A stretch of 64,000 bases of DNA from Clostridium sp. GTDB taxonomy: Bacteria > Bacillota > Clostridia > Clostridiales > Clostridiaceae. Shown here in pieces: positions 56,986-64,000 of the stretch. How positions within the stretch are numbered: position 1 is the first letter of the stretch; each line of letters opens with the position of its first letter. The stretch spans positions 1 to 64,000 of the forward strand of contig NZ_JAPFDR010000003.1 of assembly GCF_026168755.1 (NCBI RefSeq). The letters run 5' to 3'. The translations under genes were made by a program, and so were the position numbers. The notes under the pieces were generated by a model. That model was not told the origin of the DNA. It saw nothing but the letters and a program-made list of their open reading frames with translations, and searched no databases.

Positions 56986-58986
56986 ATGGAAAAATTTAAT
57001 GTTAGTATAATTATACCTGTATATAATGTTGAAAAATATTTAATAGAATGTTTAGAAAGTGCTGTAAATCAAACGTTAGATAATATAGAAATTATTTGTA
57101 TTAATGATGGTTCAACTGATGGAAGCTTAAAAATATTAGAAGAATATTATTTAAAATATAAAAATATAAAAATTATTAATCAAGAAAATGCAGGATTAAG
57201 TGCTGCTAGAAATAGTGGAATTAAAGTAGCTAAAGGAAAATATTTATATTTTTTAGATAGTGATGACTATATTGAATTGAATTCTATGGAAGAATGTTTT
57301 AATATTTCTGAAATAGAAAAATTAGATATATTAACATTTGATGCAAATGTATTTTATGATTCTGATTTTAAATCTAATAATTTTAAAGAACGATATGATA
57401 GAGAAAGTATGCTATCTAGTGAAGTGATGAATGGAGAAGAGTTTTATAACTTATCTAATAAGGTTGGCGCTTATTATGCAACAGTTTGGTTAAATTTCTA
57501 TAAGAGTGATTTTATAAAAGAAAATAATTTATATTTTTATGAAGGTATATTGCATGAAGATGAACTTCATACTATGAGTTCATTTATAAAAGCAAATAGA
57601 ATAAAATATATATCTAAAAAGTTTTTTAATCGAAGAATAAGAAATAATTCTATTATGACATCTAAAATAAATATAAAAAGAGCTGAAGGAAATTTTATTA
57701 CAGCAAAAGAAGCTTATAAGTTATATTTAAATAATGGGTTAGCTTTAGAAACAAGAAATAGGTTATTATTCTGGATAAGAAGATATTATAATAATAGTAT
57801 ATTCTATTGTGATGTACTTAACTGTAATAACATAAGAAGAAGCATTTGTCAGGATATAAATAATAAAAGTAAACTATTTAATATTGATTTAGATATGCAA
57901 GTTAGTTCACCAAGTTTATATTATAGTAATGAAGATATTGTTAATGAAATGGATAGTTTATTTTTGGTTCATACACCATATCATATGATATTAGCAATTA
58001 GTATGGCTCTTAGTGATGAGTATAGAAGTTCTAAAAATGATATATTTATATGGAAAACTTTTGATTTAAAATCAATAAATATAGAGAATTTAGAAAAAAT
58101 ATTTAATAATGTTATATATTTAGAAAATAAGGATATATTTAATGTAAATACAATTAATTCTAAAATAAATAAGAAAGTATATAATAATATATTTGCAAAT
58201 AGTGATAGAGAAGTACATACTCAATATATTGTAAAAAATAGATTAAAAAATAATGGGAATTTTTATTATTTAGAAGATGGAACTGCTGTTTACACAGATG
58301 AGAAGTTTCCTATTGAGTTTACTGAACAAAAAATAGAAGAAATTTATAAGAATATAAATTTACATGTAGAAAATATACAGGTGTGTGGAACTCTTAGTAA
58401 AATAAAAAAGAGATATTTAATATATCCTCATTTAGTAAGAGATGAGTTAAGAGATGGAAAAGAAAATCTTGAAATAGAAAGTGATTTAATTAAGATAGCA
58501 ATAGAAAATCTATATAGTAAATGTGAAGAAGATGTTGAAGATTTAAATAAAGCTAATATTTTTATAGCTTTAGAACATTCTGATTTTTTTATATATAATA
58601 ATTTGGATATTACTGATTATGTTAAAGTTATATATGAAATAATACATAGATTAAATCAGAAAAAAGTTAACATATATTTAAAATATCATCCAAGAGAAAA
58701 AAATAAATATTTAGATAATTACATAATTGAATCGGATAATGTAAAGTTTATAAAAAATAGTATTGCAATTGAAGCGTTTTATAGTTTGCAAAATTTATAC
58801 TTAATATCTAGAGTATCTACATCTTTAATGACATTTTCTAAAATATTAGGTTCTAAAAGAGCAATTTGTATTGATAAAATATTTGATGAAAATAGTAATA
58901 GATTGATAGAAGTATTTGAAAAATTAAATATATTTTTACCGAATACTATTGATGATGTTATACAAAAAATCGATAGTGAAATTTAA
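56986..58986 (+). CDS. GT2 - sialyltransferase-like fusion protein, copy 2
   Basis: A 666-residue tandem paralog of the preceding protein. The GT2 half is nearly identical over the first ~115 residues (VSIIIPVYNVEKYLIECLES, GLSAARNSGIKVAKGKYLYF); the central part is more diverged; the last ~110 residues are again nearly identical. The sialyltransferase-like motifs are E430-D431-G432 (YLEDGTAVY) and H568-P569 (LKYHPREKN). Two copies could add successive sugars or modify different sites. Donor specificity is inferred from the motifs and the cytidylyltransferase gene behind it. Confidence 0.75.
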   Translation: MEKFNVSIIIPVYNVEKYLIECLESAVNQTLDNIEIICINDGSTDGSLKILEEYYLKYKNIKIINQENAGLSAARNSGIKVAKGKYLYFLDSDDYIELNSMEECFNISEIEKLDILTFDANVFYDSDFKSNNFKERYDRESMLSSEVMNGEEFYNLSNKVGAYYATVWLNFYKSDFIKENNLYFYEGILHEDELHTMSSFIKANRIKYISKKFFNRRIRNNSIMTSKINIKRAEGNFITAKEAYKLYLNNGLALETRNRLLFWIRRYYNNSIFYCDVLNCNNIRRSICQDINNKSKLFNIDLDMQVSSPSLYYSNEDIVNEMDSLFLVHTPYHMILAISMALSDEYRSSKNDIFIWKTFDLKSINIENLEKIFNNVIYLENKDIFNVNTINSKINKKVYNNIFANSDREVHTQYIVKNRLKNNGNFYYLEDGTAVYTDEKFPIEFTEQKIEEIYKNINLHVENIQVCGTLSKIKKRYLIYPHLVRDELRDGKENLEIESDLIKIAIENLYSKCEEDVEDLNKANIFIALEHSDFFIYNNLDITDYVKVIYEIIHRLNQKKVNIYLKYHPREKNKYLDNYIIESDNVKFIKNSIAIEAFYSLQNLYLISRVSTSLMTFSKILGSKRAICIDKIFDENSNRLIEVFEKLNIFLPNTIDDVIQKIDSEI

Positions 58987-59072
58987 ATATATGTAAATAG
59001 GATTTTAAAATAAATTTATAATAAAAATTTAAAATATAAATAACTTTTTATAAATAAGGAAGAGTATTAAAA

Positions 59073-59786
59073 ATGTATAAAAATAAAAGATTTTTAGCTA
59101 TTATTCCAGCGAGAGCTGGAAGTAGGGGGATAAAAAACAAAAATGTAATAGATTTATGTGGCAAACCCCTTATAGCTTATAGCATAGAAGCTGCATTAAA
59201 ATCTAAATATATCGATAGAGTTATAGTATCAACTAATTGTAAAGAAATAGCAGATGTAGCTAAAAAATATGGTGCAGATGTTCCATTTTTAAGGCCAGAT
59301 TATCTGGCGTTGGATACATCAAAAACCATTGAGTGTGTTATGCATTGTATAGAGCAATTACATATTTATGGAGATATATACGATTATATTGTATTATTAC
59401 AACCTACTCAACCATTAAGAGAAAGCTATCATATTGATGAAGCTGTAGAATTAATTGTACAAAAAGATTCAGATAGTTTAGTAAGTATATGTAAAGTAAA
59501 GGAACATCCTATTTTAATGAGAACATTAAATGAAGATAATAGTATGAGTAATTTACTTAATATAAGTAGTACTCAAAGAAGACAAGATTTTAAAGAATAT
59601 TATAGGGTAAATGGAGTAATATATATAAATAAAATAAATGAAAATTTAAACTTAAATACAAGTTTAAATGATAATAAATTATCATATATAATGGATGAAA
59701 AATATTCAGTTGATATAGATGAAATATTAGATTTAAAAATTGCTAAGATAATGATGAAAGAAATAGCATTAACTAAAGAAAAATAG
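59073..59786 (+). CDS. CMP-nonulosonic acid cytidylyltransferase (NeuA-like)
   Basis: A 237-residue enzyme of the CMP-sugar synthetase family, which activates sialic acid or its relatives (legionaminic, pseudaminic acid) with CTP. Motifs: LAIIPARAGSRGIKNKNV (CTP-binding loop), GKPLIAYSIEAAL, VLLQPTQPLRESYHIDEA and YYRVNGVIYINK, with a metal-binding aspartate near SVDID at the C-terminus. AAGGAAGAG precedes the ATG. Which sugar is used cannot be read from sequence alone. It supplies the donor expected for the two fusion transferases. Confidence 0.88.
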   Translation: MYKNKRFLAIIPARAGSRGIKNKNVIDLCGKPLIAYSIEAALKSKYIDRVIVSTNCKEIADVAKKYGADVPFLRPDYLALDTSKTIECVMHCIEQLHIYGDIYDYIVLLQPTQPLRESYHIDEAVELIVQKDSDSLVSICKVKEHPILMRTLNEDNSMSNLLNISSTQRRQDFKEYYRVNGVIYINKINENLNLNTSLNDNKLSYIMDEKYSVDIDEILDLKIAKIMMKEIALTKEK

Positions 59787-59805
59787 ATTAATAAGAGGAA
59801 AATTA

Positions 59806-61260
59806 ATGAATGGTTTTACTTTGATAGATATGATGGTTCTTATAGTATATTTAGCTATAGTACTATTAATAGGTCTAGTTTTTACTAAGAGAGATATGAA
59901 AGGAATGGAATATTTTAAAGGTGATGGAACAATACCATGGTGGGTTACATCAGTTTCGATATTTGCTACTTTATTAAGTCCAATATCATTTTTATCTTTA
60001 GCAGGTAATTCATATAGTGGTACTTGGATTTTATGGTTTGCACAATTAGGCGTATTTATAGCGGTACCATTAACAATAAAGTTTTTTCTACCTGTATATA
60101 GTAGTTTAAAAATTGATACAGCATATCATTATTTAGAAATAAGATATAAAGATAAGGGTTTAAGAATAATAGGTGCATTATTATTTATTATATATCAGAT
60201 AGGACGTATGTCTATAATAATGTACTTACCATCTATGGTTTTAGCTGAACTAACAGGGATAAGTATTAGTATATTAATAATAGTAATGGGTGTTATAGCT
60301 ATTATATACTCATATACCGGAGGAATAAAATCTGTAGTATGGACAGATTTTATTCAAGGTATTGTATTAATAGTAGGGGTTATATTTGCGCTAGGATTTT
60401 TATTGTTAAATATAGATGGTGGATTTAAAGAAGTAATTAGAACTTTATTTCTAGAAAATAAGTTTATTTCACAAAAAGAAATAATATTTGATAAAAATAT
60501 ATTAAAAACAAGTGTATTTATAATATTAGTAGGTGCAGGATTAAATACATTTTCATCTTACATATCAAGTCAAGATGTGGTTCAAAGATTTACAACTACA
60601 ACTAATATAAAAGAACTAAAAAAGATGACTTATGGGAATGGAATTTTATCAATAGTAGTTGCAACAATATTTTATTTAATAGGTACTGCATTATTTGTAT
60701 TTTATAATCAAAATCCAAATTTATTACAAGTAAATAATCAAGATCAAATTTTTGCATCTTATATAGCATTTCAGGTGCCAGTTGGTATATCTGGTTTATT
60801 ATTGGCAGCAATATATGCAGCAGCACAGTCTACACTATCAACAGGATTAAATTCAGTTGCAACTAGTTGGACATTAGATATTCAAAAGTTTATATCAAAA
60901 AATATTGATAATAAAAGTGAAACTAAAATAGCTAGATATATTTCTTTAGGTATTGGTGTTATAACTATTATAGTTTCTATAATGTTAGCAAATGGTAAAA
61001 TTAAATCAGTTTATGAATGGTTTAATAGTTTTATGGGACTAGTTTTAGGCGTATTGGCAGGAGTTTTTGTACTTGGAGTAATTAATAAAAGTGCTAATAA
61101 ATTTGGGGCATATGCAGGACTAATAACTTCGTCTATTATAGTTATAGTATTAAAGTATAGTAATTCATCAATTAGTACATGGTCATACTCTTTAATTTCA
61201 ATTATAGTATCAGTTATTATAGGAAGTTTAATTAGCTATATAACTAATAGGTTTATATAA
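59806..61260 (+). CDS. Sodium:solute symporter, possible sialic acid importer
   Basis: A 484-residue SSS-family (LeuT-fold) transporter with about 13 membrane helices. IPWWVTSVSIFATLLSPISF (unwound TM1 region), YQIGRMSIIMYLPS, YSYTGGIKSVVWTDFIQG and AAIYAAAQSTLSTGLNS are typical. It begins 19 bases after the cytidylyltransferase gene, so both are probably cotranscribed. Some SSS members carry sialic acid, and this neighbour makes that the best guess; proline, sugars or other solutes remain possible. Confidence 0.75.
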   Translation: MNGFTLIDMMVLIVYLAIVLLIGLVFTKRDMKGMEYFKGDGTIPWWVTSVSIFATLLSPISFLSLAGNSYSGTWILWFAQLGVFIAVPLTIKFFLPVYSSLKIDTAYHYLEIRYKDKGLRIIGALLFIIYQIGRMSIIMYLPSMVLAELTGISISILIIVMGVIAIIYSYTGGIKSVVWTDFIQGIVLIVGVIFALGFLLLNIDGGFKEVIRTLFLENKFISQKEIIFDKNILKTSVFIILVGAGLNTFSSYISSQDVVQRFTTTTNIKELKKMTYGNGILSIVVATIFYLIGTALFVFYNQNPNLLQVNNQDQIFASYIAFQVPVGISGLLLAAIYAAAQSTLSTGLNSVATSWTLDIQKFISKNIDNKSETKIARYISLGIGVITIIVSIMLANGKIKSVYEWFNSFMGLVLGVLAGVFVLGVINKSANKFGAYAGLITSSIIVIVLKYSNSSISTWSYSLISIIVSVIIGSLISYITNRFI

Positions 61261-61318
61261 TAGTATAAATATAATTATGATAATACTTATAAAGTAGTTT
61301 AAATATTTTAGTATATAT

Positions 61319-61346
61319 TAAAGTATTTATATTACTAACCGATACA
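61319..61346 (+). promoter_or_regulatory. Orphan sigma-D promoter
   Basis: TAAA (61319-61322), 15-base spacer, ACCGATAC (61338-61345). The bases CTAACCGATA are identical to the fliC promoter. No flagellar gene follows; a strong hairpin lies about 30 bases downstream instead. Confidence 0.75.
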
Positions 61347-61378
61347 TAAATATATAGAATAAAAAAATAAATATAATT

Positions 61379-61430
61379 ATTAGTATAATAAACGGGTAAA
61401 GCTTAATCTTTACCCATTTATTATACTAAT
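61379..61430 (+). terminator. Long hairpin behind the orphan sigma-D promoter
   Basis: Arms of 23 bases, 61379-61401 with 61408-61430, pair with a single C/A mismatch around a CTTAAT loop. The inner GGGTAAAG/CTTTACCC resembles the fliC terminator stem. Outer pairs are A-T only, with no separate T run. It may also end transcripts coming from the symporter gene. Confidence 0.75.
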
Positions 61431-61623
61431 AAATAAAATAAGTTAATCTGAAATATTGCCTTATGAGAATTGATAATGAGTTAGATATATTACATAATAC
61501 TAATGATATTATTAAACAAGATAAATATATAGAGATATTAATGACTGATATTAAGAGAAAACATTGTGAAAGATAAAGTAGTTAAGAAGATTTATACAAC
61601 AGATATAGTATAGGAGATATAAT
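61431..61623 (+). other. Spacer with possible gene remnant
   Basis: The rest of the 363-base gap after the symporter. A 37-codon frame at 61463-61576 (MRIDNELDILHNTNDIIKQD...) has no ribosome-binding site and resembles the tail of a coding sequence rather than a working gene. The last bases carry TAGGAGATATAAT, the same ribosome-binding stretch as before the gene at 51250. Confidence 0.4.
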
Positions 61624-62379
61624 ATGGAAATTATTAATAATATAAAAATGTATATACTAAATGATGATATAGAAAATGCATACAATATGATAATTAAAAA
61701 TGAAAAATGGTACATAAATAATTCTCAATATTGGAATTTGAGAGGAATGTTATGTTTTAAAATAAAAGAATATAATTCAGCTATTATATGTTATAAAACG
61801 GCTATTGATTTACAGAATGATTTTGTAGATGGTTATTTTAACTTAATATATACTCTTTTATTAATTGGCGAAAAAATTAAAGCAACTTTATATACAGGTA
61901 TAGCTTTAAGATATGTTAATGATAGTAATTTTATAAATGATATAAGGAATCTATATGAAGGTGAAATTTTATCCCAAGAATATTTTAATATTATGGATGA
62001 AGTTATGAATAATGAATTAATAGATAAGAATAATATTAATTTATTTAAATATATAGCATATCAGTTTAGTAATATTGATAATTTATATATTGAATTATTA
62101 GCAGAAAAAGAGCAAGCTAATAATTGGGCATATGTAAAAGATAAAGTAGTAATAACGAGGAAAGAAGTAATAGAATTAAGAGAGTTTATAAATAAATATA
62201 ACGAAAATAAATATGAGTTAATAGTGCCTTACAATAAAAAATATAAAGATATAATTAAAAAATTAGATAATACTGAAATTAAAATATATAAAATATTAGT
62301 TCCTCATAAAGGTATTTTTGAATTACTAGAAAATGATAATGAATTTATAAATAGCTTTGAAGTTGATAATCATAAATAA
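61624..62379 (+). CDS. TPR-repeat protein of the glycosylation island
   Basis: A 251-residue protein. TPR-like helices occupy about residues 15-95 (QYWNLRGMLCFKIKEYNSAI, FVDGYFNLIYTLLLIGEKIK). The C-terminal part is not recognised and ends with PHKGIFELLENDNEFINSFE. No glycosyltransferase domain or signal peptide is present. The start region resembles that of the GT2-TPR gene. It might bind a transferase or flagellin, but no function can be assigned. Confidence 0.7.
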   Translation: MEIINNIKMYILNDDIENAYNMIIKNEKWYINNSQYWNLRGMLCFKIKEYNSAIICYKTAIDLQNDFVDGYFNLIYTLLLIGEKIKATLYTGIALRYVNDSNFINDIRNLYEGEILSQEYFNIMDEVMNNELIDKNNINLFKYIAYQFSNIDNLYIELLAEKEQANNWAYVKDKVVITRKEVIELREFINKYNENKYELIVPYNKKYKDIIKKLDNTEIKIYKILVPHKGIFELLENDNEFINSFEVDNHK

Positions 62380-62405
62380 TAATTTAAAAAGGAGTAAAGT
62401 AATAA

Positions 62406-64000
62406 ATGAAGGTTAGTGTGATAATACCAATTTATAATGTAGAAGAATATTTAGAAGAATGTATAGATAGTATTTTAAATCAATCATTAGATAATGTAGA
62501 AATACTATGTATAAATGATGGTTCTACAGATAATAGCTTATCTATTCTTAATAAGTATAGTGAACGTAATAGCAATATAAAAATAATAAATCAAGAGAAT
62601 ACAGGTGTTGGTACTGCAAGAAATAGGGCATTGAAGTTTGCAGAAGGAGAATATATTTATTTTTTAGATGGTGATGATTATCTTGATAAAGATACATTAT
62701 TAATTTGTTATGAAGAAGCGAAGAAAAACAATTTAGATATAGTAACATTTGATGCAATTTTATTTTATGAAAAAAGTTATAATGGAAATTATGGTGATAA
62801 TTTAGAAAGAGACGAGCTTTTAGAGAGTAGGGTAAAAACAGGACTTGAATTTATGGAAGAGGCATTTAGTAGAAAGTGTTTTAGAACAGAGTCTACTATT
62901 AATTTTTATAGAAGAGAATTTTTAGAAAAAAATAATATAAAATATTCAGAACTAAAAATATATGAGGATGTAATACAAGTATTTGATAGTTTTATATTAG
63001 CAGAAAGAGTTAAATATATTCCTAAAAAATTTATGTATAGAAGAGTAAGGAATTCATCAGCAATTACTACTAAATTAGCAAAAATAAACGTAGATGGATA
63101 CTATCAGGTTTCAAAAGATGTATTTGAAAGGTATTGTAATATAGAAAAAAATATTAGTGATGATTTAAAGCAGTACTTTTTAGAACAGTTAAAGTTATAT
63201 ATGATTAGAGCTTTAATGATAAGTGAACATATAGAGTTATATGATTATACAAATGAGATAATAAGATATTTTTATAGTGAAATTAGAACTATTGATGTTG
63301 GCATTAATACAATAATAAATTCTAAACTTTTAAAATATATTGTAAATATTAATATATTAAATGATTGTATTATAGTATTAGAAAAAGAAAATTTATCTTC
63401 AGATGAATTAATATTAGAAATTAGAAAGTTAATAAAATTAATTCATGGGAAGAATAGTTATAACGAATTAGATAGTTTTAAAAATTTAAAAACAAGAATT
63501 ACTAATATATTATTACAATTTAATATTTTAAGTACAGATAAAAATGAATTAGCTAATGAGTTAAAAACTTATATAATGGAATTATTAAGAGATATTAATA
63601 GGAGTAATAGAATAAATATATATTTTTATGGTATAGATAAATATAATTTAATTAATACATGTTTAAAAGAGAGATGTACCATAATTAAAGATAAATATGA
63701 AATAATTAGAGTAATAAATGAACTATCAGAAAATGATATTAATATTTTAATTATTAGTGAAGAAACAGTTGATAATAATATAGAAATAACAAAACATTTT
63801 AATAATATTGTATATTATGATAAGGCTATGAATTATTTATTTGATATAAGTGATAAGATATATTATGGAAATTATGATTATAATTATTTAGTAAAATCTA
63901 TTGAAAAATCATATAATAAAGATATAAAAACTATAATAGTCGGAAATTCATATCCGTTAAATGGAATAGATCAGATAAAAATGAATTCTAGTTCTATAAA
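62406..64000 (+). CDS. GT2 glycosyltransferase, large, truncated by window edge
   Basis: The frame is open from ATG 62406 (after AAAGGAGTAA) to the window end, 531 residues without a stop. Residues 1 to about 245 are a GT2 domain: VSVIIPIYNVEEYLEECIDS, CINDGSTDNS and LDGDDYLDKD, closely related to the two fusion proteins. The segment NSSAITTKLAKINVDGYY also parallels NSIMTSKINIKRIEGNY there. The following region is helical, and near the edge TIIVGNSYPLNGIDQIKMN may start another domain. No EDG or HP motif of the sialyltransferase type is seen so far. Confidence 0.85.
   Translation, partial: MKVSVIIPIYNVEEYLEECIDSILNQSLDNVEILCINDGSTDNSLSILNKYSERNSNIKIINQENTGVGTARNRALKFAEGEYIYFLDGDDYLDKDTLLICYEEAKKNNLDIVTFDAILFYEKSYNGNYGDNLERDELLESRVKTGLEFMEEAFSRKCFRTESTINFYRREFLEKNNIKYSELKIYEDVIQVFDSFILAERVKYIPKKFMYRRVRNSSAITTKLAKINVDGYYQVSKDVFERYCNIEKNISDDLKQYFLEQLKLYMIRALMISEHIELYDYTNEIIRYFYSEIRTIDVGINTIINSKLLKYIVNINILNDCIIVLEKENLSSDELILEIRKLIKLIHGKNSYNELDSFKNLKTRITNILLQFNILSTDKNELANELKTYIMELLRDINRSNRINIYFYGIDKYNLINTCLKERCTIIKDKYEIIRVINELSENDINILIISEETVDNNIEITKHFNNIVYYDKAMNYLFDISDKIYYGNYDYNYLVKSIEKSYNKDIKTIIVGNSYPLNGIDQIKMNSSSI

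Larger units (their letters stand above)
54955..58986 (+). repeat. Tandem gene duplication of about 2 kb
   Basis: The two fusion genes are direct repeats. Both start with AAAGAGGA-like ribosome-binding sites. DNA identity is high over the first ~330 bases and the last ~330 bases of each gene and lower in the middle. Such blocks allow recombination that would delete one copy or form a hybrid. Confidence 0.85.

Overview
The window is chromosomal DNA from a low-GC, Gram-positive, spore-forming and motile anaerobe, most probably Clostridium sensu stricto. The evidence is the AT-rich third codon positions, strong AGGAGG ribosome-binding sites, ATG/GTG/TTG starts, the str-S10-spc-alpha gene order running into ecfA1-ecfA2-ecfT-truA-rplM-rpsI-cwlD, a ptb-buk butyrate pair, a cortex-type amidase, and a Firmicutes-type FliW/CsrA flagellar control module. 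No species call is made; all assignments come from reading the sequence, without database searches.

Region 1 (1-21.4 kb) is the ribosomal supercluster. It opens with the 3' end of tuf and its terminator, then a gene-free stretch, then a consensus promoter and a long folded leader in front of the S10-spc genes (rpsJ to rpmJ, with secY, adk, map, a KOW-domain gene and infA). A second promoter and leader precede the alpha genes (rpsM, rpsK, rpsD, rpoA, rplQ). A third unit, ecfA1-ecfA2-ecfT-truA, encodes the shared energizing module of ECF vitamin transporters and a tRNA pseudouridine synthase. rplM-rpsI has its own consensus promoter and an L13-type leader.

Region 2 (21.4-42.6 kb) is housekeeping and central metabolism in short transcription units, many ended by clear hairpin terminators. 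It holds a Na+/phosphate symporter behind an 11-bp-period repeat resembling a Pho box; CwlD behind a forespore-sigma-like promoter; two-subunit class I fumarase; a YitT membrane protein; class I ribonucleotide reductase behind two NrdR-like boxes 31 bp apart; PTS enzyme I; a two-gene chromate-transporter-family system; isoaspartyl dipeptidase; a SleB-domain hydrolase with an unknown membrane-anchored protein; the c-di-AMP cyclase cdaA with cdaR; a COG2509-type flavoprotein; and ptb-buk.

Region 3 (42.6-51.2 kb) is a late flagellar cluster: a transglycosylase without a Sec signal, a YaaR protein, a small SPOA (FliN-like) protein, flgM, flgN, flgK, flgL, fliW, csrA, fliS, fliD, a FliT-like small protein and a short flagellin. 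flgM and fliC each have a TAAA-N15-ACCGATA sigma-D promoter. The fliC leader carries a perfect ACAAGGATGT CsrA site in a hairpin, so the sigma-D/FlgM and CsrA/FliW circuits are both visible here.

Region 4 (51.2-64 kb, runs off the right edge) looks like a flagellin glycosylation island and is visibly more AT-rich. It encodes a 1234-residue GT2-TPR protein; two tandem paralogous proteins that fuse a GT2 domain to a C-terminal domain with the E-D-G and H-P motifs of bacterial sialyl/polysialyltransferases; a CMP-nonulosonate (sialic-acid-type) cytidylyltransferase; a sodium:solute symporter; a TPR protein; and a truncated further GT2 protein. Together these suggest uptake or supply, CMP activation and transfer of a sialic-acid-like sugar onto flagellin. 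A third sigma-D promoter, with no gene behind it but a 23-nt-arm hairpin, lies inside this island and may drive a small RNA or mark a lost flagellin gene. These two features are the most unusual in the window.
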